From Sympetrum striolatum (taxonomy: Eukaryota > Arthropoda > Insecta > Odonata > Libellulidae): 64,000 bases of DNA. A program made the position numbers and the translations under genes. The DNA is taken from positions 29,603,849-29,667,848 of the forward strand of contig OX388345.1 in the NCBI GenBank assembly GCA_947579665.1, given 5' to 3'. The notes beneath the pieces are model-generated. The model searched no databases. It saw nothing but the letters and a program-made list of their open reading frames with translations, and was not told the origin of the DNA. This document shows, in pieces, positions 37,837 through 49,769 of the stretch (position 1 is its first letter; every line of letters starts with the position of its first letter).

Positions 37837-38360
37837 ACAGGTCGTATTTTGCACGACCGAATCGATAGAATAGCTTGCAAGTACCGAAGCGGAAGCAAGG
37901 GCGATATGTCCGTCCATGAAATGAATCACGTTCAATTGATGAAGCTAGTTAAAATTTATTGCAATGTGAAAGGGAGTGTCTTTGGAATATAAATAAACTG
38001 TCAGGTTTATTACAAACGATCGAGATATCGGCCCGTAACTCTGATATTTTGCTTCTCTTTACTCGACTCTTTACTTGCTGTTGTGATAATGTTGTATAAG
38101 CGACGTGGGTCGTATAAGACTACAGCGTATTTACTTGTCTTGCACGCAACTCGATTCTCCGTTCGCACGGTTGACCTCGAGAAAACCTGTCTTAAGATTC
38201 ATTGAGCGTGACTATTGAGGAACTCTGACGAGGCCTCTATAGTGGCCTAAATTCAGTTGTTTAATAAAATGCAATTTAATAAAATTAGATTTCATTAATT
38301 ATTAAGATAAGGAAAACAGGTAAAGGTTAATTGAAGGAAATGACGTGCAGCCAGGATAAA

Positions 38361-38634
38361 TCACAAGGAAGAATAGACTTGATAAAAGTCCGACGGGACC
38401 GGGAATCGAACCCGGGTCTCCCGATTGCCGGTCGTGTGCTCTGTCCGTTGAGGTAACCCGCCGGCCGGAACATTCTCTCAACATCTTCTCCTTTGCCCAC
38501 ATAGTCTCCCGAATAGCTTGAGAGAATATTTCGGCGGGATAGCTCAACGGACAGAGCACCTGACTAGCAATCCGGAGACCTGGGTTCGATTCCCGGCCCC
38601 GTCGGCCTTTCTTAAAGTCTATTCTTCCTTGTGA
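38361..38634. mobile_element. tRNA-like foldback element 1 (two divergent tRNA-like halves)
   Basis: Two inverted arms of about 115 bp, left 38361-38480 and right 38516-38634. The outer 20 bases are exact complements (TCACAAGGAAGAATAGACTT on the left). Each arm holds a near-complete tRNA-like sequence with its 5' end facing the centre. The right, plus-strand copy (about 38533-38605) has an A box TAGCTCAACGG and a B box GGTTCGATTCC. The left, minus-strand copy (about 38394-38466) has B box GGTTCGATTCC and a weaker A box. The arms agree at roughly 85%. A second short inverted repeat (ATTCTCTCAA / TTGAGAGAAT) continues the stem into the loop. Confidence 0.8.
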
Positions 38635-40990
38635 ATTATTACGATATATTAAAGGCATAGATAATCACCAAAATCAGGCAAAAACCCTCAAGTTACATCT
38701 AAAATAGTTCTCATAAATATGTGATTTATTTATCAAATACCTTTTCCTTTAATATCAATTGAAATAAGCTTCGAATTATTGTTCTCCACTCCATCTTCTT
38801 CTTGTATTCTGTCACCTGGCTTGTTTTTATCACTGATTTTTTCCTCAGAACGTTTGAGTAAAGAATTCCATCTCTCTACCAAGCTTATAAAAGCAGGGCC
38901 GGCTTCAGGCAGTGAGCGAAGGAACCGCTTCAGGGCGCAACAATCAGCGGGACGTCATTGTATTAACAAAGTGTAAATTATGAGCGCCTCTGACAATGAA
39001 AATTAATGATTTAGGCGTGTCGTTGTTATGTTATGAATGAAGGAAGAGACAATAGTATCCGATGAGATTGTTGAAAGATTAACCGAGACGGAAAATGTCA
39101 ACAATCAGGATAGTTCGTGTTTACATAGCCCCAGGGCCGCCATTTATCCAAAGCCAGCGCTGCAAAGAAGTGTTGTGCATACATTTTCTCTTGGAGTCTT
39201 ATTTTAGCCTATCGCATGAGTAGCTTATCTAGATTTCATTGCAAAGAAGGGGAATAATATCTTATATAATTATTATCTCTGCGTATATAATTTTATATAT
39301 AATTATTCATCCGATGTTATTAACTCTCCGTAAATCATTGAAGCAATTTATGAAAATCGATTTTACCAAATTTAAATCTAGAGGTTAAATTAACCTAAAG
39401 GTAATTTTATCTAAAGGTATTAAAATATTGTTTTGGATTCCAACTGATGAGATAGAAATTCGAAACTTAGGGATTTATTGGAAGGCCAAAGAAAAATTAT
39501 ATATTGATATGGTTTGGCCAAATTTATTGTGAGTTGAATCTAATCGACTCGAATATACTTTTTAGTTTACATTAACATTTGTAAGTAAGTTTTACATTAA
39601 CATTTGTAGGCTTCGTTTTAATAACATAATTAAATTAGAAATAATTTCCCTACAAAATTGAGAGGAGTACGAGAAATCGATTAAAGATTCTTATTTTGAC
39701 CGTGTGAAGTTTTTTTAGATTTGAAATTGCGAGAATTTGGAAAAAAGAGACGAAAAAAGTAATGTTATTGTGGTTATAAACAGCCAGTCCCCCTGACGAC
39801 GAAGGTGATTGTTGAATCCTACTCTCACACAAATATAGGGAAAGATAGGCTCATACAAAATGTATTGGGAATGTTATATTTCCTAGAGAAATTATTTTTA
39901 TATATGATAATTCGGATTAGGATTAGATATACGTAATAATAGTTGTAAACGTGATAGTTTTAAACTTAAATTTAGTCCTGTCAAATTTTAATGGGAAATA
40001 CTGTAGTTTTAAAGGTAATTATTGTAAATCTAAGTAGTGTATTTCGAGCATTACTCGTAAAACGATTAGTTGTCATTTCTTAATTGAAAATCAGGAAATT
40101 AGGTAAAATCGATTTTTGTATTTAAATTAACAGGACTTTTTAATTAAGTACGTGCATATAAGGGACATAAAAACCTCTCAACTATTCTGACTTCGACGGG
40201 AGCACATTATCTTTAACCTCCCCCTGAGTACGGTAATGGCAGGAGCTAATTATCCCTTACCGAACGCTATTTCAGTACGCTCCTTAATTTCTTAAAGCAC
40301 AGACGGGGTGCTTTGCCGAGGAACGGGAATGCATAATTTCTCATCCAAATTGCACCGTCGAGTGGAAGGAAAATAAAATGGAAATTTCTGTAGTATTCAT
40401 TAGGAGGAAGATATGATTGCGTCATAGGATGCCACGGAGTCTAGAGTACGTACTGGGGTTTATTAACAAGAAGAATGTCCTACTTCTTCCTCCCACTCGT
40501 GGTCTCTTTCTTTCGTCATTGCATTCAAAGGGAATCGGTGAGGCTCATGGATTCTGTCGCTGACCGGAGAGTGACATCACCATGGAAACGCCGAATGGAT
40601 GCCAAGTGTCTGCTCAAGATCTGAGCAATTAAGTGCTCAGCCGAAGAGGGGGGGCATGGCCTCATAGTTACGAACGAAAGAAGTACCGGGATGCTAAAGA
40701 ATAACGTATCGAAGAAGCAGTTGTGATTAAAACACAAAGGTTTTAGAGCAGCAGGATTTAACAACTATTCCATATGATGAATTTTAAAATGTTGTCGAGC
40801 CGAAGCAGTAACAGGCAAGTTACTCGAAAAAGAATTCACCAAAAGCAAATTTTTCAAAAGGACATTCTTCGCAAATAACATTTTTCAATCACTAATTCTA
40901 GTGCAATATACCACTCCAATAAACCTAAACTTATCCAAAATATATAAAAAAGAACTGTTTCAGAGTTCAAATCTAATTACAAACTAAAAA
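38635..40990. other. Intronic sequence; nothing firm
   Basis: A duplication TAAGTTTTACATTAACATTTGTA near 39570-39610 is visible, and a GC-richer patch at 40200-40700. No domain, RNA or element was recognised. Confidence 0.42.
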
Positions 40991-41874
40991 ATCTGATGTG
41001 GCCAGCACATGACTTTCTCCATATATAAGTTGTAAATATTTATAAACGACAGTATTTTCGAACTCTATATTCAATTTAAACTTGGAAGATAAGTGATTAA
41101 TTTATATCATATTATCTTTGACGTCACAAACATTATAAATAATGTTTTTCGGGACATGCTCGATGAAAAACAATGAAATTGGCCTTTCGCCCACAGCGCC
41201 CACAAATTACATAATCAGCAACTTCCGGTTTATCAGTATTTCATGAATAATTCCTAAGCAATAAGTGATAAAAATACATTTTTTTTACAAAAGTTCTAGT
41301 AAAATTTATGTTCTAAAACTTTTATAAATAATAGTATATATCTAAATATCAGATTAATGGAGATATTTTGCAAAAACGGAAACGAGCTTCGATAAGTAAA
41401 CTTCAAATTCCGGTTAACCGATTTACTCCAAAATCTAATCAACTCTAACGACACTAACCAAGGTGCTATATATGAAATTTGCTTATACGACAAATAGTTT
41501 TCATGTTAGAGCGCCCACAAAGTAAATTATCAGCTACTTCTGGTTCATCAGTATTTCACGAATAACTCTAAAACAATCAGTGATACAAATATATGTTTAA
41601 TACAAAAGTTTTATTAAATTACATTTTCTAAAACTTTTATAAATAATAGAATATACATAAATATCATATTTATGGAGATATTTTACAAAACCGGAAGTTT
41701 GCTTCGAAGAATAAATCTCGACTTCCGGCGAACGGATTTACTCCAAAAACTAATCAACTCTGACAACACCAACCACAGTTTAATATATGAAGTTTGGTAT
41801 TGATACGACTAAAAGTTTTTACTATATATACGATTAATAGTTCTCTATACTACGTATATGGAGAAAGTAAAAAA
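40991..41874. repeat. Dispersed repeat family A, copy 1, with a 315 bp internal duplication
   Basis: Starts ATCTGATGTGGCCAGCACAT and ends TACGTATATGGAGAAAGTAA, as does copy 2 at 47433. A 14 bp inverted repeat, ACTTTCTCCATATA, lies near the left end and is inverted at the right end. The interior is a tandem duplication: GCGCCCACAAA occurs at 41196 and 41511, followed by parallel sequence (ATCAGC, CAGTATTTCA, TTCCGG, GATTTACTCCAAAA). No protein is encoded. It may be a non-autonomous DNA transposon, but the class is unknown. Confidence 0.68.
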
Positions 41875-42518
41875 TGAAAAAATTAAACGTTTACATTACA
41901 TTCAACTGAAACTAAACGTTTTGCTTCACTTGTCAGTTGTCTATGGCTTCCTAACTCAAAGTCTTGCCAGAATCTATTGATAGAAATCTATTTAGTGCTA
42001 TAAAATGAATGAAAGCTATGGATTTCCTTGAAGGATGGCTTGAGTTGGGCGTGGGAACTACATTTTCCAAAGAATCGATCGTGCGAAGAATTCGTTTTGA
42101 AAGAGTTAAGTTTGAAAGCCTGTAACCGTTTCGCTAGTAATAGCCGTCATCAAGCCGAGGAACTAGCCGAAACATTTTTCCAACGTTTTAGTATTCATCT
42201 CTTAGAATAGTATATGTTATTAAATACTTTGTGCTTCAATTCTAGCTTTTTCGATATGTCATCGAAATTCCAAAAAGTGACGGCTATTGAGATTAAGGAA
42301 GCTCATGGAGGAAACGAACGAATTCCTTCCCGTAATGCGTTGTTTTTTAGAATTACTTACCATACAGATAATGCTAGTAATGTAATATGAAAGAACTAAA
42401 GTTCAATGTAGAAGTAATGCAATATTATAAATTTAATCGGAGTAAATATCACCATGCCCTGATTATCACCCTGATCTGTCTATTGCACGAGGAAATATGA
42501 AGGAGGTGCAATAAAAAA

Positions 42519-42591
42519 CGCCCTAACTGGTACTTGAACCCAGGACCCTTAGATTAATAGTCTAATGCTCGACCAACTGAGGTATTCGGGC
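42519..42591 (-). pseudogene. tRNA-Lys-like pseudogene, anticodon changed to ATT
   Basis: 73 bases on the minus strand, aligned end to end with the copy at 49770-49842. The anticodon loop reads CTATTAA, so the Lys anticodon TTT has become ATT. Mismatches occur in the acceptor stem (position 5 with 68) and the T stem (CTGGG with ACCAG). The B box GGTTCAAGTAC is degenerate. The 5' flank (plus coordinates 42592-42730) shares AAATGAGAAA and TCATGCAT..AGCT with the equivalent flank at 49843-49990, so this is a repeat family and not two independent genes. Confidence 0.65.
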
Positions 42592-43144
42592 TCGTACAGA
42601 CACATATTAAATCTGTACATTTTCAAATTAAATGAGAAAACAAAAAACAACTATGATAATAACATAGAAAGGAATCCATTGTTTACTGTCCATTATTCAT
42701 GCATATAGCTATTCAATAGATTCTCAAAATTTGTTACTCTAAATTTGCCCAAAGTTGGAAGGGAATACCCTCGAAAAACAGGTAAAGTCAAATACCCCCA
42801 AGAAAAATCCTTGTAGAAGTCGACGTCGATGTAAATAGGATGTGCATTCATAGATATTTAGATCTTTTTTATGGACTAAGGATGACATCAATGATTTGAG
42901 GAATAAGAAGAGCTTACTCTTCAAGTAATTGGAGCGTTGAGAGGAAAGGTAAAACAGTTCAAGTACTTATCCACCAACTCTCAAAAAGATAAAAGGAAGT
43001 GAAGGAAGGCCGTAGTGCGCAGAGGTAAGGGTCGGAAATACCCCATCCATTGCAAACGAAGATTTTCACAGTGGAAAGGTACACAAGAGCTATTTTCTAT
43101 GAGTCCTTATCGATTTCGATAGCAAAACAAAAGAAAGCACTCAC

Positions 43145-43287
43145 GCGTGACGCCCTTCTCGAGATCTTCGTAATATCCGCACATGGCCACTTGATGAAGC
43201 AACGTCTTCGGCAGGCGGTCCAGCGCCGGGATACGACGCAGCTTCTCTGAGATCGCCTCCACGTCCTTCATCGCTCTGTCGGTTGGC
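43145..43287 (-). CDS. Epac: Epac/RapGEF4-like exon encoding the N-terminal part of CNB-A
   Basis: Internal exon, 143 bp, on the minus strand. It is bounded by an acceptor (TTATGTTTCCAG) and a donor (GTGAGT) read on that strand. It begins with one base that completes a codon, then has 47 codons, then one leftover base C. The translation includes RAMKDVEAISEKL, IPALDRLPKTLLHQ and CGYYEDLEKGVT. This matches the helical lead-in and first beta strand of the first cyclic-nucleotide-binding domain of Epac2/RapGEF4, whose family signature here is CGYYENLEKGIT. Epac proteins are cAMP-activated exchange factors for Rap1/Rap2. In Epac2-type proteins CNB-A precedes the DEP domain, CNB-B and the catalytic RasGEF domain. 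The leftover C joins the TG that opens the exon at 15926 to make a Leu codon, exactly as the family needs. The exon is much more GC-rich than its surroundings. The upstream exon was not found. The gene assignment comes from family recognition, not a search. Confidence 0.86.
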
Positions 43288-45869
43288 CTGGAAACATAAC
43301 AAGTATCATAAATTGCGTCTCCATTGGAAATAAGCGACTTTTTGAAAAAGCCTTTCTAGCATGTGAAAGCATACACTCCTTCGTTGGATATAAGTTCACC
43401 ATTTTATCCCCTTAATAATCACACAGTCGATCTATGTAAGGTAGAATGGTACTCGATGACTAAGAGTTGCAGAACTTTCCAACGAAACTTATCATTATAA
43501 ACCAAAGGTTATTAAAGTTAGATTTAAAAATGGGACAGAATTTGGAAGAGTGAAGGACATTTGTTTTATCCAATTTCATGATTTTGCAAGCCCTCTTTAG
43601 GGTATACGTAGAGTTATCAAGTCATTTATTTGTAATCTATTGATCCATTTTCTTTAAATCTCTCATATCTTGTCTTTTACTCATAGAAGTTTCCTTGTAA
43701 CTAACTTACTAACACCGAAAGGATAAAAAGACAAATTCCTCTTGATATCGCAAGAATTGATTAGTTACGAAAGTCGATGCTTCGCAGATAATTGGCTGCT
43801 TGCATTTACCTGATACTATCGTTCCAAATCTATTTAATTTTTCATTTCTCCACATGACAGTCGTATGTTCATACAAATCTGTATTTTTTTCGGGAGTGGT
43901 ATTGCTTTATTTCAGAAAAATAAACTCTTATTTGTTAGTCTATAAAAGTAATACACGGAAAAAAGAAGAAAGCCGCATATACGGCTATTCTATTCATAGC
44001 ATTTAACTTTTACCTCAAATTTTCGAGAAATTTGATGAATGGTATTTTGGTAAAATATAACGGCTTTAAAAATGTGTGGTGACCACTGGCATATCCGGAA
44101 CCCCTCAGAAGCATACTTTAGAATAGCCCGAGTACAGTTAGAAACCGTTTGCGTGATGCCCTTTTAAATGTAGAATTTATCAACCAGTGCCATGATTTTG
44201 ATACTTTCGGTATTTCTAGAAATGGTTCATAGTTCTGCCCCATTAGTATCACGTTCAAATTCTATTAGAGTTTTGATGTCATCAGGTGAAAAATGTTTAA
44301 GGAAAAAACGAATGCTGCAGAATATCTTTCAGTATTATGTTCAGACCGAGTTGAAACTTCAAGCCACTGAAAGGAATCTGAAAGTGTCAATGTCATTCTA
44401 TTAGATAATATAGGATACGAATTGTAAGTTTTTAAACGGAAAGTTGAAAATATCGATTTTTAATCTTTGGAAATTTTCATTATAGGTAACAATGGTAGGT
44501 AGTGGAATCTGCCAATATCACCAGTCGATTTACTACGGCCTAATTTCTAGATGCATATTAATCCAAGTAATTACGAAATTATTTGAACGTTAAAATTCTT
44601 AAATGGTTTTTGATTGGGAAAGAAGTAATCAATTTTCTCGTGCTTTTCTACCAATTGGCAACAAAAATCAATAATTTCTGTAACCTAAGCTGCCAGGAGA
44701 TTTGGGTGATGGTGGGATGATCATCGAAAAGAAATAAAAGGACTGCAAAGTAAAATATAATAAAGGTACTTAATAGATAACATTATTGTTAATGCTTGAA
44801 TGATGTATTCATGATTGTAAAACTTTCCAATTTTTTTGCATTACTTTTTCCCTCAATTTCACTGATTTTATTTTCTAGTTTAACGACATTTAAGGAAATC
44901 ATCAAATAACCCTTTTGTAGCTTATTTATTCAAGTCTCACATTTATCCTCTTTGAACCACAGACAACAAATGTTGGTCGAATCTTACGCAAGTTACCACA
45001 GGAGAAGTATCATGCAGTTTTTAGTGCTACTCAGAATATTTAAGAAATAAAAATGGTCAAAATGTCAATTAGAATAATTCTTTGCAGAAATTGCGCACTG
45101 GTAAAAACGTATTTAAAATGAGATATGATAAAAGACTCGAATAAATTCAACAGAGGATTTGGAGGAAAGGAAGCACTAGACTAAGAGTGGATAACCTTTT
45201 TAACCGGAAGGCCGCATATTAAATCATTTTTACATCGCTTGAGTGGCGTATCGCGTAAACACTAATTCTTCAAAATCAAAACCGTAGCAAGGAAAACAAA
45301 TTTTTCTGAATATTTTCCTTTTAGTCTTCCATCGAGGCTATAAACTAGATTGGGAAACACAATCATATAAATTCGTGCATTTGTTTCAGAGAGTCACGAA
45401 AAGGCCGCACTGAACGCTGGAAAAGGTCACGAATGATCTAAAGGCTGCAGATTCTCCAGATATATTGCGCTAGATAATCCGGAATGGTGATAAATCTAGG
45501 GGAAAAACGTCATAGGTGATTGTGACGTATTTTCATTGAAAAAAAGTTGAGTATCTCACTTCTCGTTCTAGCTGAAAATTTTAGAGTCAGAAACTAAGTT
45601 TTAGTTTTCATTAAACATGCATCAGCAAGTTGGGCACCGCCACTCATTGAGTTTTATGTTTGTTTCATCATCAATTGAACGACAAAAAAATCAGACACTG
45701 ATTAAAAAGAATTCTTTCTTGACCTTTAGTCATTAGATGCTATAAGTTTATTACGAGAAAGCATTGAACCTAACTCAGATGTTTCAGGATGCCTGATGGG
45801 TATATTTAGAAGAGGTAAACAAAAATTATTCCTTCACCCTGTTTGTTTTTCACCAATGTTTTGTAAGTA
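43288..45869. other. Intron upstream of the first Epac exon
   Basis: 45180-45470 shows hAT-like debris (GGATAACCTTTTTAACCGG, GGCCGCAT, GGCCGCAC) but no complete ends. The rest is AT-rich and featureless. No upstream Epac exon is seen. Confidence 0.4.
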
Positions 45870-46042
45870 GACACTGCGAGGAAGATCAGGGAAATAGATG
45901 CAAAAAAGGCTCGCTTCCAAAATTCATTTTATTCCGTGAACGATAAGAGAAAGTAATCGATTAGGTATGTTAAGTCATGGTTTATACACACCCTGCCACA
46001 CGTCGAAAGGCGGAATAAAGTGGATTTGTAGATGTAGATATA
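45870..46042 (+). mobile_element. LINE 3' end, short decayed copy
   Basis: Same family as 30357. It includes ARKIREIDA (from about 45876), a corrupted NSFFPRSIR region (QNSFYS), then the 3' UTR landmarks CCCTGCCACACGTCG and AAAGGCGG. The tail is TGTAGATGTAGATATAT. Only about 170 bp survive. Confidence 0.65.
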
Positions 46043-47432
46043 TATTTTACATGAAGACTACTGTTGTTTACGAAATAATATTGTTTGTTTTGGAAACGGG
46101 AAATTGATTGTTGTGAGCGAATTTGGAGTCGCCATTTTGGTATTAAAGCAAGAAAAGAACGTAAATTAAAAATGTACGAGTTTTTAAGTGAGAAAGTTCT
46201 CTCCCTAATATAAATGTATATTGCAAAAGTAATTAAGCATTCTATCCGATGCAATAGGGAGTCAAGTAAAAAAGAAAGTTTGCAGAACGTTCATTTGGGC
46301 AACAAAAAAGGCAAAACAGAAGCTAAAGTTAACTCCAAGGAAAGCTCTTTTTCGGTGGATCTTCTTTAATGATACACTTCATCAATCTCAATTAAAAGAA
46401 CATTTGTACACATTTTTTCCGGCGTTGGAAGGGGAACAAACCCGTAAACGATTTTTTTCCCTCCGTGTACACAAACTGGGAATCGTCAAGGAAAAGCAGA
46501 ATTCCGTTTCCCGCTCGTCTCAACCGCAACGGACGTCCAAAAACAAAGGAAGGCTGAATATGAAGCTTCATTTTTGTGCGATTCCGACGTCTCCCACGGA
46601 AGAAGTGAGCACAAAATGGATTCCAGCTTTTTCACAACTCCTAAATGACTCCATTTTCATGCAGTAAGAATTCGTAAGAATTACTTTTTAAAGTACGGAA
46701 ATTATCTCTGAAATATGGGTAATATTCAGGAAAAATAAGTTGAATTAAGGTTGCACGAATATAGCTGTTTTTAACCTATATATAATAAGGAATATCATTT
46801 AAAAAGTGGTTGTGAACTAAGTTATGTTTCTAATGAACAAAGTTATTTAATTTCTGTCAACCTCCAAGCTGAATACTTTACGGATGATAAAAATAACGTA
46901 AATATTCATACTTTATGCATGTTATTACATATTTATGTTATGACTGAGGATTTTTTTTAACAGTCACTAGACAAATATTTACACGGAATACCTATTTTAT
47001 TCATACATGCTCTATATATTGTATATAAGGTATTAATTAGATTTCTTCTATAAATTAAATTCATGGCAACTTAATCGTTTTGAGAAAATATTTTATGTTA
47101 AAATTAAACTTGTTAGCCAAAATGGTTTTAGTTGCTGACTTCCAACTAATCGCAAGAAAGTTTAATATACAAAATACTTTATGTAACCGTTCATCTGGCT
47201 ATTTAACTGCACGGAAGTTGCGTATACATACTGAAAAATAATTGTTCTTGTCGAATGTTTGTCCTTTGTATTTTATCATGGGAAAATGAAATTAAATATA
47301 AGTATCATTATTAATTCATACAGTGCTGAAAATATCATATTAATGGCTTCAAAGAATATATTTTTGGGAATATTCCCACCTCCAGGGAACATAGAAACAC
47401 ACTGATTTATGTGAATAAGATTTAAAAGAAAA
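46043..47432. other. Intronic sequence with a complex block at 46395-46670
   Basis: The block is open for 87 codons on the plus strand (46404-46667) but has no recognised domain. It begins and is interrupted by GTGTACACA/TGTACACAT palindromes. It could be a conserved non-coding element. The flanks are AT-rich. Confidence 0.35.
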
Positions 47433-48164
47433 ATCTGATGTGGCCAACACATGACTTTCTCCATATTTATCGAAAACAGAAGCCTTTGCCGGTAATATAT
47501 AAATAACTCTAAAACAATGAGTGTTACAGGAAAATGTTTCATACAAAAGTTGTAGTAATGCACATTATCTATAACTTTTTCATGTAATTATATATACCTA
47601 CATTGCATTCTGACAGAGATATGTATGAAAAACTTCCATTTCTGGATGAAATGGAAGTTTCTCCAAACTTCCGGTTAACCATTATTGAAGAATAACACTT
47701 AAACAATCAGTGTTACGAAAAAATGTTTCATACAAAAGTTGTAGTAAAATTATCTATTATTATTATTATATTATTAATTATCTGTAACCTGTGTTTTTAA
47801 ATGTATAAACCTACATTGCATTCTGACAGAGGTATTTAAGAAACAAACTTTTGTTCCGGATAAACCGCAACTTCCGGTTAAGCGTTATTCACCAAAATTT
47901 TATCAACTGTTGGAATTGTTAGGAAAATACTAAATATGAATTGTGGAAATGATCGGATAATTACTTTTTAAGATAGAGCGCCCACAAAATTTTTTACCAC
48001 AGACAGACACACAGACACACTGACACACAGGCAGACATGTTCGGGAAAATAGCGAAAACGAACTCTATGGTCCCCAAAACATCTATTTCCGTCGAAATCT
48101 GGAGGTCGAATTTTTTTGCGAATACAAAACTTTCTATATACTACGTATAGGGAGAAAGTAAAAA
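47433..48164. repeat. Dispersed repeat family A, copy 2
   Basis: Same ends as copy 1: ATCTGATGTGGCCAACACAT and CTACGTATAGGGAGAAAGTA. The interior has its own duplication with a period of about 190 bp (AACAATGAGTGTTAC near 47512, AACAATCAGTGTTAC near 47702), including CTACATTGCATTCTGACAGA twice. From 47985 it has GCGCCCACAAA, a CAGACA-rich run (about 47998-48040) and a unique-looking block (CCGTCGAAATCTGGAGGTCG) up to the end. An ATT microsatellite lies at 47757-47785. Confidence 0.66.
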
Positions 48165-48660
48165 TAGTTGGCAGTCAATGGAAAACGATCACAAATGCTC
48201 AATTAAGAAGCAATTGATTTTATTTTATCTCTGCGTAAAACTACGTATATTCAAATTTCCATTTACTACCATCCTTTAATACCCCTGGTATTTAATGAAT
48301 ATTTTCCAATTCTTTTTTTTTTCTTGTCTGATATTTCGGATATCGTGAAAGAGTTGCCGAAGGAATGATCTCATGTTCAATATCAGCATCGCCAACGCCT
48401 CGATCCTTTCTATAAAATAATCCACGTTTCGATTCCCCATGAACCAGCACATCACGTTGTTAAACTGTTAATCTCGCAGAGGTTGGAACGGCGGCACTTG
48501 TTCTTGGAGAATCACATGTCCGATGGATCGATATGAAGCCCTTTCAACCGGAAATCACTGCCCCGGAAACGAATGAATTTGAGGACTCGATTCATATTTT
48601 ATTTCAGCTCCGGATCGGCCCAGGGATATTTTGATTTTTTTTATCTCGACATGTTCTTTA

Positions 48661-48970
48661 TTATTTTCTCCATCCAAACTTCGTCCATCGTTTTCTATGA
48701 TCACATTGCTATACAACCCATCACTCATAAGGAGCGCTCAGATAAAAGTAAAATGTTGTCGTACATAAATACAAGGTAATCCCTTATAATGTGCCCTTTT
48801 GTGCTAACCTATTACGTCGATGCTTTCGCCAAATGCAATACGTATTCTTTTCTCCATCCAATGCCAAAATTCGTCCATCGTATTCTATGATCACTTCGAT
48901 CTACAAACCATCACTTGTAAGAAGCGCTCAGATAAAAGTCATACATAAACACAAGGTAATCCCAAACACA
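48661..48970 (+). repeat. Tandem duplication, period 190 bp
   Basis: TCGTCCATCG...TTCTATGATCAC is found at 48681 and 48871, and AGCGCTCAGATAAAAG at 48733 and 48923, both 190 apart. ACAAGGTAAT is found at 48771 and 48951, 180 apart because of a 10 bp deletion. There are two units, about 80% alike. Open frames over them (48573-48779, 48791-49156) have no recognisable protein. Confidence 0.68.
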
Positions 48971-49769
48971 GAGTGCTCTTTTGTGTTAACCAAACTATTT
49001 TCCACATTCAATAACAACACTTACCTATTCTTTTCCTCCCTTAAATTCAACTTTCACTTCAAGCGCATTCATACATCTTTCCATACACTCCCTTTCACTC
49101 TTTTAGTCCCTCAAACACCTTCCTCTGCACAATCAAACACCTTTCTACTATTCTAGTTTTCTTTAGCCTCTAATTTATTCACTCCCCTCCCCCCCAAAGT
49201 TTTCTCTTCACTATACGAGTATATAGACATTCGGCTATCAATGTCGTCGGTGTTGAGCTCAACAGTTTTATTGATAATTAAATCGTGGACTCGGTACAGT
49301 TTTGACGAGGTAGTATGAACTGCATTCATTGAGTGTCATTGGCAAATCTGCATCTAAGTTTCATTGAGAATGGTGTTACAGGAGTTCATAAATATCGCCG
49401 CAACGAAATATTTTATAATTAGAACACACGCTTCATCTACTATAAATTATAACACTACAAAAAATACAAGCAAAACACTCAGTAGAAAATTATTTTTAGA
49501 AACGTTTTGGAAGTTATACCTGTTAAGAACCTTAGAGATTAAAACTAAAGAAGCTCATTAAGATGGGGAAAGAAAAGCGAAATGAAAATGCTTCATTTAT
49601 CTCCGAATAATCGTTCGCGAATGTTATTGCCAGAAATGTAATCCGTATTGCATTACAATTCAATGGAGATGGGACTTTGAATCATCTAATGTGAATAAAA
49701 ATTGTCCCTTTTCCCTTGCAGAGGTGCATCGTACCTCTGCAGGTCCAAAATAGTTGTGGTGCAAAATAA

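Larger units (their letters stand above)
15927..43144 (-). other. Intron of about 27.2 kb within the Epac CNB-A domain (phase 1)
   Basis: This is the interval between the two recognised Epac exons. It starts with GTGAGT at 43144 and ends with TTTTTCCAG at 15927, read on the minus strand. It interrupts the codon for a Leu just before FRQGD. It holds a hAT element, a tandem array of GGTTCGA units, LINE fragments, SINEs and several foldback elements, each listed separately. No other exon-like open stretch with good splice sites and recognisable homology was seen inside it. That both exons belong to one transcript is inferred from perfect phase match and family order. Confidence 0.8.

Noticed and set aside
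37525..37935. 136-codon minus-strand frame
   Set aside because: It runs across a LINE 3' end (antisense) and the foldback at 37651, so it is a shadow of repeats.
38302..38658. 118-codon minus-strand frame
   Set aside because: It is the read-through of the tRNA-like foldback; typical spurious peptides (GRESNPGLR, GDPGSIPGP) come from B-box sequence.
45180..45470. hAT-like MITE
   Set aside because: The left end resembles hAT ends (AACCTTTTTAACCGG with GGCCGCAT) but no matching right end or target duplication was found.
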